A DNA stretch of 32,292 nt from Phycisphaerales bacterium (GTDB taxonomy: Bacteria > Planctomycetota > Phycisphaerae > Tepidisphaerales > Tepidisphaeraceae), in assembly GCA_020847375.1 (NCBI GenBank), contig JADLCB010000028.1:1-32292 (forward strand), read 5' to 3'. The position numbers were made by a program, and so were the translations under genes. This document shows, one piece after another, positions 1-7,700 of the stretch (positions are counted from its first letter, which is position 1; every line of letters begins with the position of its first letter). Below the pieces are notes generated by a model, which worked only from the letters and a program-made list of their open reading frames with translations, made no database searches and was not told the origin of the DNA.

Positions 1-2
1 AA

Positions 3-293
3 GCCATGGTCGCGCAGATTCAACAGGAACTGGCGCCAACGGAAGATGCTCTGGCGTTTGATCAGATGCATTTTGCCATGGCCAGTCGTTTGGAATGGGA
101 TAAACAAGGCCGGGTTCTGATACCGGAGAAAACGCTGAAACGGACAGAACTGGGCAAGGAAATAACGCTGATCGGTGTACGCGATCATCTGGAACTGTGG
201 AACCGCAACGACTGGGATGCTCATCGGGAAGCCCTGTTGGCGCGCAGTGCAGAAATCGCTCTGAAAGCAAAGCAGGTACGGCAAAACCCATAG
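3..293 (+). CDS. mraZ: MraZ, C-terminal part (cut by window edge)
   Basis: MraZ is a DNA-binding transcriptional regulator, usually the first gene of the division and cell-wall (dcw) cluster, built from two AbrB-like half-domains. The reading frame is open to the left edge, so only the linker and second half-domain are seen. The second half-domain is recognised by the D-x-x-G-R core (DKQGRVLIP), followed by a hydrophobic strand (ITLIGV) and the LELWNRNDW segment that matches the family's E-x-W-x3-x-W ending. The ATG at 6 is therefore probably internal. The family is usually about 140 to 150 residues. The next gene is normally rsmH, but here the stop at 291-293 is followed by about 975 bases without a convincing protein gene, so the dcw order is broken. 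The family call is fairly sure; the true start lies outside the window. Confidence 0.85.
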   Translation, partial: AMVAQIQQELAPTEDALAFDQMHFAMASRLEWDKQGRVLIPEKTLKRTELGKEITLIGVRDHLELWNRNDWDAHREALLARSAEIALKAKQVRQNP

Positions 294-339
294 CAACCGG
301 TTTTATCTGAACCTGAACTGCAATCAGCGGGACGAAAAA

Positions 340-912
340 TGGTAGGAGACGCTTTCAGCCAGGGAAGGCATGTCTCTGTTGGTCATCATAAGGATATTCG
401 TACCGCGCGGCGTGAGTCGTGCGGGCATGTGGATGGTGTAACTGCTGGGCATGGACGCACTTACAGCTGCACCTCCAAGGCGATCAGGGCAGGATGCCCT
501 CGCAGCCGGAGCAAGGATGCTCCAGACATGACTTGTGGCGTAGTTGTCGCCACATTACGAACGGCGTGCTTGAACTGGGAAGCCGGTTGTGGCCCAGCCT
601 GAGCACTCCGCGCAGTGGCTTGTCGGATTGTCAACCCTTGATCATCGAGATGAAGGATCATCTCGTCAGGAGGACAATCCTGCGGGAACTGCTGGTTTGA
701 CGGGCCATCAGCCGCGGGTGTCTGTATCAGCAAAACACCCGGGCAGATTGGCCAGACATTTCGGCGCAAGACCTGCCGTTAAAATCAGGTCGCGCTGCCG
801 GTGCCAAATGAGCACTCCCATGGATGGGATCTCAACCGCCAGTTGAGAAAATGGGCATGGATGCCCAGCTCTTTGGTATCGGTTTATAATGTCAGTTACT
901 GACATTATTTTT
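340..912 (+). ncRNA. Candidate CsrA/RsmA-titrating small RNA (CsrB/RsmZ-like)
   Basis: No open frame here looks like a protein, but the plus strand holds a series of short perfect hairpins with GGA in the loop. They are AGGGCA-GGA-TGCCCT (486-500), GGAGCA-AGGA-TGCTCC (508-523), GAGATGA-AGGA-TCATCTC (647-664), CAGGA-GGACAA-TCCTG (667-682), TCCCA-TGGA-TGGGA (816-829) and TGGGCA-TGGA-TGCCCA (852-867). A weaker copy is ATA-AGGA-TAT (388-397). Further unpaired or weakly paired sites are TGTGGATG (428-435) and CATGGACG (450-457). Hairpins without GGA occur at 535-553, 764-795 and 830-848. The stretch ends in an intrinsic terminator on the same strand. GGA in a hairpin loop is the CsrA/RsmA recognition element, and repeated copies define CsrB/RsmZ RNAs. 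The function is inferred from this architecture alone. The 5' end and promoter were not found, so the RNA could be processed from the mraZ transcript. Confidence 0.5.
888..912 (+). terminator. Intrinsic terminator after the GGA-hairpin stretch
   Basis: An eight-base-pair perfect stem, AATGTCAG (888-895) and CTGACATT (899-906) with a TTA loop, is followed by ATTTTT (907-912). The T-run lies only on the plus-strand side, so it ends transcription coming from the GGA-hairpin region. The stem is A/T-rich, so it is a moderate rather than strong terminator. TATAAT at 885-890 overlaps its left edge and could alternatively be a -10 element for the GTPase gene. Confidence 0.6.
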
Positions 913-914
913 CC

Positions 915-1269
915 GTCACCCGCTCGGTCATAACCGTTGCGGACACTGAATTATTCGCATTGTCTACCTTTTCCCACCGTTTGGCAGCGCCACTTTTACG
1001 CACTACAGCCAAAACACGCGCTGGTTCAATCACTCCGGATTAACTACTCAATCAATAGTTCGCTGCCAATTCAGCAATGGCTACGAACTTATACCAAACA
1101 TTATAACTCGTTTTTTCTTTGTGACAAGAAAAATCCCGATTTTTTCTCGCCTCTTTCACCCAGATGCCTTTGACATTACCGCCTCATCGACGACTGGCGC
1201 ATCGGGGCAGTTTTATCGTTCCTCTGGTCACAATTCGCTCTTTGACGCTTGAAGATTTAGACTCATCTC
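915..1269 (+). other. A/T-rich intergenic stretch upstream of the GTPase gene
   Basis: About 355 bases with no credible gene. A 78-codon frame at 937-1173 has no recognisable domain, no ribosome binding site, and a composition unlike the neighbouring genes. An A/T-only inverted repeat, GAAAAATC (1128-1135) and GATTTTT (1138-1144), is present. I see no convincing promoter and no Shine-Dalgarno site before the ATG at 1270. Confidence 0.4.
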
Positions 1270-2358
1270 ATGCCATCGTCCAATCAGGCATTTGTACTGA
1301 CTGCCCCCGGCCCGGCCGCCATTTCGGTCGTGCGCATTACCGGCGAAGGCGTTGTACCTTTTCTGCAACAACATCTAAGCAGCACCGCTGGTTCGCGCAC
1401 CTTGGTCTGTATCCACGCCAATTTGCACGATGACGATGAAGTGATCGACGATCCTGTTGTCGTTGTGCATGAAAATGCGCGCACGGCGGATCTGTCACTG
1501 CATGGTGGCCCGTGGGTCGTCAAACGCTGCCTACAACTGCTGGCCAAACACGGTTTTGCCGTTCACGACCGCCTAGCCACCCCCCTACCGGCTGCCACGG
1601 TTGATGCTGACGATGCAATCGAACAGGCGATTCTCCAGCTCCTGCCCCTGGCGCGAACGGAGCTGGCAGTCCGTGCCCTGCTGAAACAAATTCCTGCCTG
1701 GCAAAAGCTGTCCGCCTCCAATCCATCACTGAACCAGCTTCATCAAATCGCGGCTGATTCTGCCCTGATTAACCTGCTGCGCCTGCCGCGTCTGGCGATC
1801 ATCGGCCCGCCCAATGTCGGTAAAAGCACACTGGCGAACCAACTTTTTGCCCAGCAGCGCTCCATCACCGCCGATCTGCCCGGTACGACGCGCGATTGGG
1901 TCGGGGCGATTGCTTATATTGACGGACTGGCGGTCATGCTCATCGACACGCCCGGTCAGCGCCGTACCGACGACACCATCGAACACGCCGCCATTCAAAT
2001 CAGTCACAGGCAAATCAGCACCGCCGATCTGGTTCTGATCGTTATTGATCCTGACACGACAACCGATCAAACGCGGCAACTGCTGAATCAACATCCGGCT
2101 GGCATCGTCATCCAAAATAAATCTGATCTGGCAGGCTCCTGTTCCAAACCAGCAGAACAACATCATCCGCAACATCAGGTACTCGCCACCGTCGCCACCA
2201 CGGGTCACGGCTTGGATCAGCTTCGCCTGACGATCAAGCAGCACTTCGGCTGCGCCAATCTGAACCTCGATCAACCGCGCCCCTGGAGCATCGACCACGC
2301 GCAACACCTGTTGAACCTGACTACGAGCACGCTCGACATTACCAGCATCACGCCTTGA
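1270..2358 (+). CDS. MnmE/TrmE-like GTPase, shortened
   Basis: MnmE (TrmE) is a GTPase that works with MnmG to modify the wobble uridine of certain tRNAs. The first about 100 residues resemble the tetrahydrofolate-binding TrmE N-domain (FVLTAPGPAAISVVRITG; LHGGPWVVKRCLQLL). A G domain follows with a P-loop GPPNVGKST at residues 179-187, the PGTTRDW switch I segment, DTPGQR and NKSD. At 362 residues it is about 90 shorter than typical MnmE. The reduced helical region leads straight into the G domain, and the chain ends without the C-terminal C-x-G-K box that carries the conserved cysteine of true MnmE. It is therefore best called an MnmE-like paralogue that may not perform the canonical reaction. 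The start at 1270 fits the family N-terminus. The domain call is firm; the function is uncertain. Confidence 0.8.
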   Translation: MPSSNQAFVLTAPGPAAISVVRITGEGVVPFLQQHLSSTAGSRTLVCIHANLHDDDEVIDDPVVVVHENARTADLSLHGGPWVVKRCLQLLAKHGFAVHDRLATPLPAATVDADDAIEQAILQLLPLARTELAVRALLKQIPAWQKLSASNPSLNQLHQIAADSALINLLRLPRLAIIGPPNVGKSTLANQLFAQQRSITADLPGTTRDWVGAIAYIDGLAVMLIDTPGQRRTDDTIEHAAIQISHRQISTADLVLIVIDPDTTTDQTRQLLNQHPAGIVIQNKSDLAGSCSKPAEQHHPQHQVLATVATTGHGLDQLRLTIKQHFGCANLNLDQPRPWSIDHAQHLLNLTTSTLDITSITP

Positions 2359-2482
2359 GCGCAATCATCATTGAGTAATCGATTGATTGATCCAATCATT
2401 TTTTGTTTATGCGAACAGACTGGAATCATCAAAGCATCACCTTTGGAACAACGCGCCCGTTCATCGTAGACTACAATCAATC

Positions 2483-3196
2483 ATGGCCGACCTCGCTGTC
2501 ATTATTCCTGCAGCCGGACTTTCCAGCCGGTTTGGTAATCAAAAGCTGCTCGCCGATCTGGACGGACAGAAGGTCATCGTGCGCAGCATCCAGGCTTTTC
2601 GTCAGCGCGCTGATGTCGGGCTGATTGTGATCGCGCTTCGATCCGACGACGATCACGCGCTAACAGCAACCAAAGAACTTTTACAAACCCGCACCACCGG
2701 CCCGGCGGAGCTGAAGTTCTGCGCTGGTGGCGATTGTCGCGCGCGCAGCGTCAGCAATGCCCTGGCATTGGTTCCACCGGACATGACCTGGGTCGCGGTC
2801 CACGATGCCGCCCGGCCGCTGGTCAGCCAGCACCTGATCGACCAGACCCTTGCCGCCGCTGTGATGCACGGTGCCGCGGTTCCTGCCGTGGCAGTCAGTC
2901 AAACGATCAAACGCGCCGAATCACCGCTGCCGGCTGCTGTGATCCAGACCGTGCCTCGCGATGAACTATGGGCAATTCAGACACCGCAAATCATGCGCCG
3001 GGCTGATCTGCAACAAGCCTTTGATCGTTGCCCCATACCGCTGGAACGAGTCACCGATGATGCCCAGTTACTCGAAATGGCCTATCTGCCGGTATGGCTG
3101 ACCCCAGGCGAACATCAAAATATCAAGATCACCACGCCGCAGGATCTGCAACTGGCGCGTCTGCTGCTTCAACCCCCCGAACCTGCAGCCACCTGA
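2483..3196 (+). CDS. ispD: 2-C-methyl-D-erythritol 4-phosphate cytidylyltransferase
   Basis: IspD transfers CMP from CTP to methylerythritol phosphate, the third step of the non-mevalonate isoprenoid pathway in the cytoplasm. The 237-residue product starts MADLAVIIPAAGLSSRFG, which carries the nucleotide-binding loop with the catalytic Arg16 and Lys21. It continues with VHDAARPLV, the TVPRDELWAIQTPQ segment, VTDDAQLLE, and GEHQNIKITTPQDL near the end, all diagnostic of IspD. The frame is open upstream to 2387, but I chose the ATG at 2483 because it places the nucleotide loop at the very N-terminus, as in the family. The length matches the usual 225 to 240 residues. It follows the GTPase gene by 124 bases. 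The usual partner ispF is not in the window. Confidence 0.93.
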   Translation: MADLAVIIPAAGLSSRFGNQKLLADLDGQKVIVRSIQAFRQRADVGLIVIALRSDDDHALTATKELLQTRTTGPAELKFCAGGDCRARSVSNALALVPPDMTWVAVHDAARPLVSQHLIDQTLAAAVMHGAAVPAVAVSQTIKRAESPLPAAVIQTVPRDELWAIQTPQIMRRADLQQAFDRCPIPLERVTDDAQLLEMAYLPVWLTPGEHQNIKITTPQDLQLARLLLQPPEPAAT

Positions 3197-3265
3197 TCGC
3201 CACAGCAGTGCAGATATTGTCAGGCACTTGCCCGGCAAGACCTGCCTAATCGTTTTGTCCCAAAC

Positions 3266-3862
3266 CTACGACCAGATGAATCGATCCTCGGCTGGTTCAA
3301 TGGCCAGTAACTGGCTGCGGGCAATACTTCGCTGACAAAGCTGGCGAGTTGCAGCATCGAGCTGCCGGTCGGGATTGTTCAAAAACACCAGCGCCCGCTC
3401 GAAACGCACACGCTGACGAAAAAGCGGCAAACCAGCCAGTTGATACATCACGAACGCTGTCGTTGTCACATCCTCAGGAAATCGTCGCAGTGGTTCTGCT
3501 GGCCAGGCTCCATTTTCCTTCTGCAAATTGACCAGATAATCCAGCCCGCGGTCAACTGCATTGCCCTCCCCACCGTCAAGCATCAGTGCCCGCAGCGCCA
3601 GCGCCGTCGTCATCAGATCGCCCCAGCCGCCATCAGTCTCCTGATTCTGCAGCAGCACGCGAACCAGACGCTGAAACAACGGCACATGATTCTGCGCCAG
3701 TTCGTCCAGCCGAATCAACACCATGGCTGCCGTCGCCGGCAGCACCCGCCAAGTATACTCTTGCGGCAAACCTGCTTCCGGTCGCCCGACCATCAACTCC
3801 TCCAGCAACCGCCCATACAAACCAGCCGCCCAGGCTCGCTCCATCCGCTTAACCGTTGTCAT
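3266..3862 (-). CDS. Small alpha-alpha-toroid (prenyltransferase/terpene-cyclase-like) protein
   Basis: A 198-residue protein with two repeats of the type seen in squalene-hopene cyclases and prenyltransferase beta subunits: VLLQNQETDGGWGDLMTTALALRAL and LVNLQKENGAWP followed by TTTAFVMYQLAGL. The Q-x-x-D/N-G-x-W pattern followed by a T-A-x-x-L helix is the QW-like signature of the alpha-alpha toroid fold. It lacks the D-x-D-D catalytic motif of cyclases and is about a third of a cyclase in length, so it is more likely a small toroid-fold protein than an enzyme of hopanoid synthesis. The start at 3862 is supported by GGAGG seven bases upstream of the ATG on the minus strand, and a good promoter and palindrome lie just beyond it. 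The specific function is unknown. Confidence 0.7.
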   Translation of the reverse strand: MTTVKRMERAWAAGLYGRLLEELMVGRPEAGLPQEYTWRVLPATAAMVLIRLDELAQNHVPLFQRLVRVLLQNQETDGGWGDLMTTALALRALMLDGGEGNAVDRGLDYLVNLQKENGAWPAEPLRRFPEDVTTTAFVMYQLAGLPLFRQRVRFERALVFLNNPDRQLDAATRQLCQRSIARSQLLAIEPAEDRFIWS

Positions 3863-3883
3863 AATGCACCTCCGTCGTTTTCC

Positions 3884-3902
3884 ACAACAGTTCTACTGTT
3901 GT
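3884..3902 (-). promoter_or_regulatory. 19-bp palindrome at the transcription start (candidate operator)
   Basis: ACAACAGT-TCT-ACTGTTGT is a perfect eight-base inverted repeat with a three-base centre. It lies between the -10 element (3910-3915) and the ribosome binding site of the minus-strand toroid gene, right where transcription should begin. It has no run of T after it, so a repressor site is more likely than a terminator. A second inverted repeat, GTTAGG (3901-3906) and CCTAAC (3917-3922), brackets the -10 element. The binding protein is unknown. Confidence 0.5.
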
Positions 3903-3909
3903 TAGGTTT

Positions 3910-3938
3910 ATTATTGCCTAACATTTATCGGACGTCAA
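3910..3938 (-). promoter_or_regulatory. Sigma-70 type promoter for the toroid-fold gene
   Basis: Read on the minus strand this is TTGACG (3933-3938), a 17-base spacer, then AATAAT (3910-3915). Both hexamers match the consensus in five of six positions with ideal spacing. The predicted start near 3903 lies about 40 bases before the ATG at 3862. Confidence 0.7.
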
Positions 3939-4111
3939 GTCTTAAATTCGGAAAATGTTCGGATTTGTAAAACGGATAATTTCAGGTGGCCTTAACGGTG
4001 CGGCCGGATTAGCGTCGTCAGCATCAAAATCATGCTTTGGCGCTGGTGATTTCACCGGATTCAAGGCGACAGGAAAATTAACTTGCACGATTAACTTAAC
4101 GTGATCCGCAT

Positions 4112-4202
4112 CATTCAAAATAGATGTCACTCATCATCCATGACCGAATCAATCACGATGAAGTCGGAATGATTGGCCATCAAACATTCGCTATTTTGAA
4201 TG
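4112..4202. repeat. 12-bp inverted repeat bracketing a 67-base spacer
   Basis: CATTCAAAATAG (4112-4123) and CTATTTTGAATG (4191-4202) are perfect inverted copies. The 67 bases between them contain smaller inverted arms, GTCA/TGAC (4126-4144) and CCGA/TCGG (about 4144-4167). The element lies downstream of the tRNA-His gene, which is read leftwards. It may be a structured RNA, a small non-autonomous insertion, or chance. No target-site duplication was recognised. Confidence 0.35.
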
Positions 4203-4272
4203 CGAAAATCGTCACGCGAAGTGGATTATTTTTGATCAATCTGCAATCGCAGAACGAATGAGACTTGTAAAG

Positions 4273-4346
4273 GGTGGCTGACGGGATTTGAACCCGCGAC
4301 CCCTAGGACCACAACCTAGTGCTCTGCCAACTGAGCTACAACCACC
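4273..4346 (-). tRNA. tRNA-His (GTG)
   Basis: On the minus strand the gene folds into a complete cloverleaf. The acceptor stem is GTGGTTG/CAGCCAC, the D arm GCTC/GAGC, and the anticodon arm CTAGG-TTGTGGT-CCTAG with anticodon GTG. The T arm is CGGG-TTCAAAT-CCCG. The extra encoded G at position -1 (base 4346) opposite discriminator C73 is the hallmark of tRNA-His. CCA is not encoded. Confidence 0.95.
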
Positions 4347-4484
4347 ATCAAATCAAACTGGCTGCTATTCTATCGTCGCCGCTGCTTCGATCAAGCGGTG
4401 ACGAAAGTTGTCATGATTATATCGCGCGATCACTCTGCGATGAAATGGCATGAGGCGTATGTCTGTAACGTGGAGTCCTGTATT

Positions 4485-4514
4485 TTGACAGCGTGCAGCG
4501 TATTGAGTTACAGT
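4485..4514 (+). promoter_or_regulatory. Possible promoter for the surface-protein gene
   Basis: The 389 bases between tRNA-His and the large gene hold a perfect TTGACA (4485-4490). An 18-base spacer leads to TACAGT (4509-4514), a four-of-six -10 match. Downstream in the leader are a hairpin GATGATT-CATGA-AATCATC (4539-4557) and a G-rich/C-rich pair, GGGTGG and CCACCC (about 4668-4690). The leader would be about 215 bases long. I see no gene in this stretch. Confidence 0.4.
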
Positions 4515-4735
4515 TTTGCTGATGTCTTATTGCGCGCCGATGATTCATGAAATCATCAGCACATGAGACCGGACGCAGGCGCGGATTTTTCACGAGCACC
4601 GATGCATCGCACCAGCCTGCCGAGACTCGTTTACGAGCTGTTTGCTTGTCGCCTGTGAGCGTGGGAGGGGTGGCTTTTACCCCCACCCTGTCTTGAACGT
4701 TCAAGCGCAATCAATCAGCCCAGAGGAAAGACGTA

Positions 4736-7700
4736 ATGACTTCACGCCGATCCGTATCAAAACACCAGCAAACCACCAACCAGCATCCGAGCGTACTCGA
4801 ATCACTCGAGCAGCGCCGATTGCTGACAACCCTTCACGGCGGCGATTCGTTCATCTACAAGGATGCGTCTGACAATCTCATGCTGATCCGGCTCAGTGGC
4901 AATATCGAGGCTGAGTTTCTGGCTGCCGTCGTTAATCCCGATAACAACTTCATCCACCCCAGCAATCTGGTTCCCGGCGCTCTGGAAGATGCTGACGGGG
5001 CTGACCTGTTTGCGATCTATGTCACCCGTGCTGACCTGAACAGCTATATTTCCGTGGTTCAGGTCGATGATGAAGGTCACGCCACCCCCTTTGGTGATCC
5101 CGTCAGTTTGAATGTCAGACCCGCCTCAGGTGGAGACTGGGTTTCTGTTAGCGGAGCCGAAGGTTCCGGGGCCGGTTTTCTCGGCGCCCGCACGGTTGAT
5201 CTTGAAGCGACTGCGAATTATGACGAAAGCGACCGCCCTCTGCTGGCGATGGGGCTGCCGGTCAGCGGCTGGGGCGTTATCCCCCCCCAGCCGGGCAACT
5301 ACATCAAAGCCGGCCTGAGCGTCAACAACGGTTATTCACTGGGCCGGTTTGTCTTTGACGGCACGATCACGGGTTTTGTCAACTACACCGGTTCTGCCAA
5401 TGATTTTTACGCGGGCAATCTCTTTACCGGCGATGCGCGCGGCAGCTCGGCGGGGCAAATCAGTTTTAACGACAACTTCAACGTCGCCGGCGACATCCGC
5501 AATATCCTCATCAAAGGGTTCGTCGGTACTGATGGTTCGTCTGACGGCTTGTCGCCCGATGACTTGTCGGGACTGAACTACTGGACCGGCGTTGATGTGC
5601 AGGTGCGCGGGACGCTCGGTCAGTTCCGCGCTGCCTCACACATCGCAACCAGTATCGATGTGCGCAATGCCCTGGCTGGCCCGTTCCTCACGTCACCCCA
5701 GCAGGAAATTGAATACAAGATTCCATCCGGATCAATCACTGAATCACTGCCGACAGCCAGACTCGGTGCCCGTGACCCCGCCGCCGCTGCTTTTTTCAAT
5801 AACGACACCTTTGATACCCCGCAGATTCTGGCCAGTGTTTCCGATCCTGTCTTCGGTGGTGCCCCCGGAGCACGTGTCGTCGGCAACATCCGCGCCATCG
5901 ATGACCCGACAGACTTTTATGGGCTGGCGCTATTGGCGGGCGAAAAGGTTCAGGTCTCCATTGTTTCGGCACACACCACAGCCTTGGCGCCCATCGTCGG
6001 TGTGTACGATCCTGACGGCCGGTTCATCGCCTCGAACTTCAACGATCGCCTCCCTCTGGAAACACTCAATCAGCCATTCCAATTCACCGCAGATCGACCC
6101 GGTATTTATCGTTTTGCTGTTGGTGAACAATACCTCCAGGCCGGCATTCAAACCGACGATATGTCCATCTACGGCGATTATTCCCTGCGTATCCAGAATA
6201 ACGCCAATATTGCCCTGGGTGGCGTGGTCAGCGACGATGGCAACATCCTGAGTTTCGCGACCAGCACCACTGGCCCGACGATCACCGTCTGGCGCGGCGA
6301 TTTCGGCGCCATGCAGGTGGGCAATACGCTGATGTCCTTCCCGCGCAATTCGATCTCCGTTCCCTTCGGCAATTTGCGCGCCGTTGTCGGCGAAAATCTG
6401 GCCTGGATCAATGGAGACACCGTACGCGGGGTGAACTTCAGCGTTCCCTATGGCACGGTCGGTCTGCTGCAAAGCACTGATGGCGACCTGGCGGTCAACC
6501 CCAGTCAGTTTGACTCCATCGGCGGTAATTTTCAGATCATCGACGCTGGCGGCACGCTCTACGGCAATCTCTACACGCGCCAGGGTATCGGCGTGATCCG
6601 GGCACACGATGTTGACAACAATGTTTCAATCTCCGTCAACACCGACAACTCCGGCCGCGATGGCATGATCAGTCTGATCGATGTTTCTGGAAACTGGGGC
6701 ACTCGGGCTACATCCGGCCCGCGTATCGATACCAATGCCGGTGGTAATGTTGGTTATGTGCGCATCGGTGGACAAATCCGGCGCGACGGTCGTTTCGGCT
6801 CTGGTCTCACACGCGCCGACAATACCTTCACTGTGCCGGCTGGTCAGTCGATCAATATCACCGATGACTCGGGAATCATCGTCAACATTGCTCCGAACCT
6901 CCGTCCCAATCCACAATACATCCCCGGTTTCGTCAATCCCAGCAATCCCAACGACCTCCGCATGCAGCCCTATCTGGGCAAGCCAGCCAACTTTACGGTC
7001 ACAACCCTGCCCATCTACGGCAGCGGTGGCTCAGCCATCGTTAACGTAACCAGCGATCGTTCGCTCGTCTTCAGCAGCAACAACCCCAGCCGCGACCTGC
7101 TGCATACCGAAATCGGACAGGTGGTCTTCACTGCGGGTGGCGCTCCGGTCATCATGCAGCCGGTCTATGAAAAGGGGACTGGTCCGGGAACTCGCTTCCC
7201 CAATGAACCGCCCATCGGCGATGCCCCGGCCTTGGATCCCAATGCCGCCCTGGATGTCTCGCTGTATGTTCAAGGTCCCTCACCCATCAGTATCCTGGAA
7301 ACAGCCTTTGGTGCTGCTGGCGAGGATGATCTCGATGAACTGGAGCCTGCCAACATGATCCAGAATGTCAGCGGCGGGGATATGCCGATCATCCGGGCAA
7401 GTTCCATTGGCAATCTCTACGGAAGCAGCATTGGCACCGCCCGCCTCACCACCGCTTCAACCTCCCTGCTGCCCGGTGGCGAACCTCTGTATCCTGACGA
7501 ATATCCGTTCATCAATGAACGGCTCGGCGTCCTCACCGGCAATGTGATCAACATCGCGGCCACTCAGCAGATCGGTAATGTCTCGGCTGGGCTGGTCGGT
7601 TCAGTGGTTCCCAATTCAGATAACATCGACTTGCCGTATGTCTTTGAGGGCCTCGTCGGCACGATCAAGGCCACCGAACTGCGCTATGTGGATATCGGTG

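Noticed and set aside
339..905. Several 60 to 100 codon open frames on both strands (for example 339-602, 461-769, 589-846)
   Set aside because: They overlap one another, have no domain-like pattern or ribosome site, and sit over the stem-loop-rich stretch, which explains the sequence better as RNA.
340..912. RNase P RNA, tmRNA or group II intron
   Set aside because: The GAGGAAAGTCCGG-type core of RNase P, the tmRNA ends and the intron domain V hairpin are all absent.
937..1173. 78-codon frame upstream of the GTPase gene
   Set aside because: Unusual composition, no start signal, no recognisable motif; the stretch is A/T-rich and looks intergenic.
1726..2364. 212-codon minus-strand frame opposite the GTPase gene
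   Set aside because: Antisense shadow of a clear GTPase reading frame.
3266..3862. Squalene-hopene cyclase
   Set aside because: Too short and lacking the catalytic D-x-D-D motif; only the toroid-fold repeats are supported.
3942..4130. 62-codon minus-strand frame after tRNA-His
   Set aside because: Starts with GTG, has no Shine-Dalgarno site, runs over the promoter of the toroid gene and resembles no protein.
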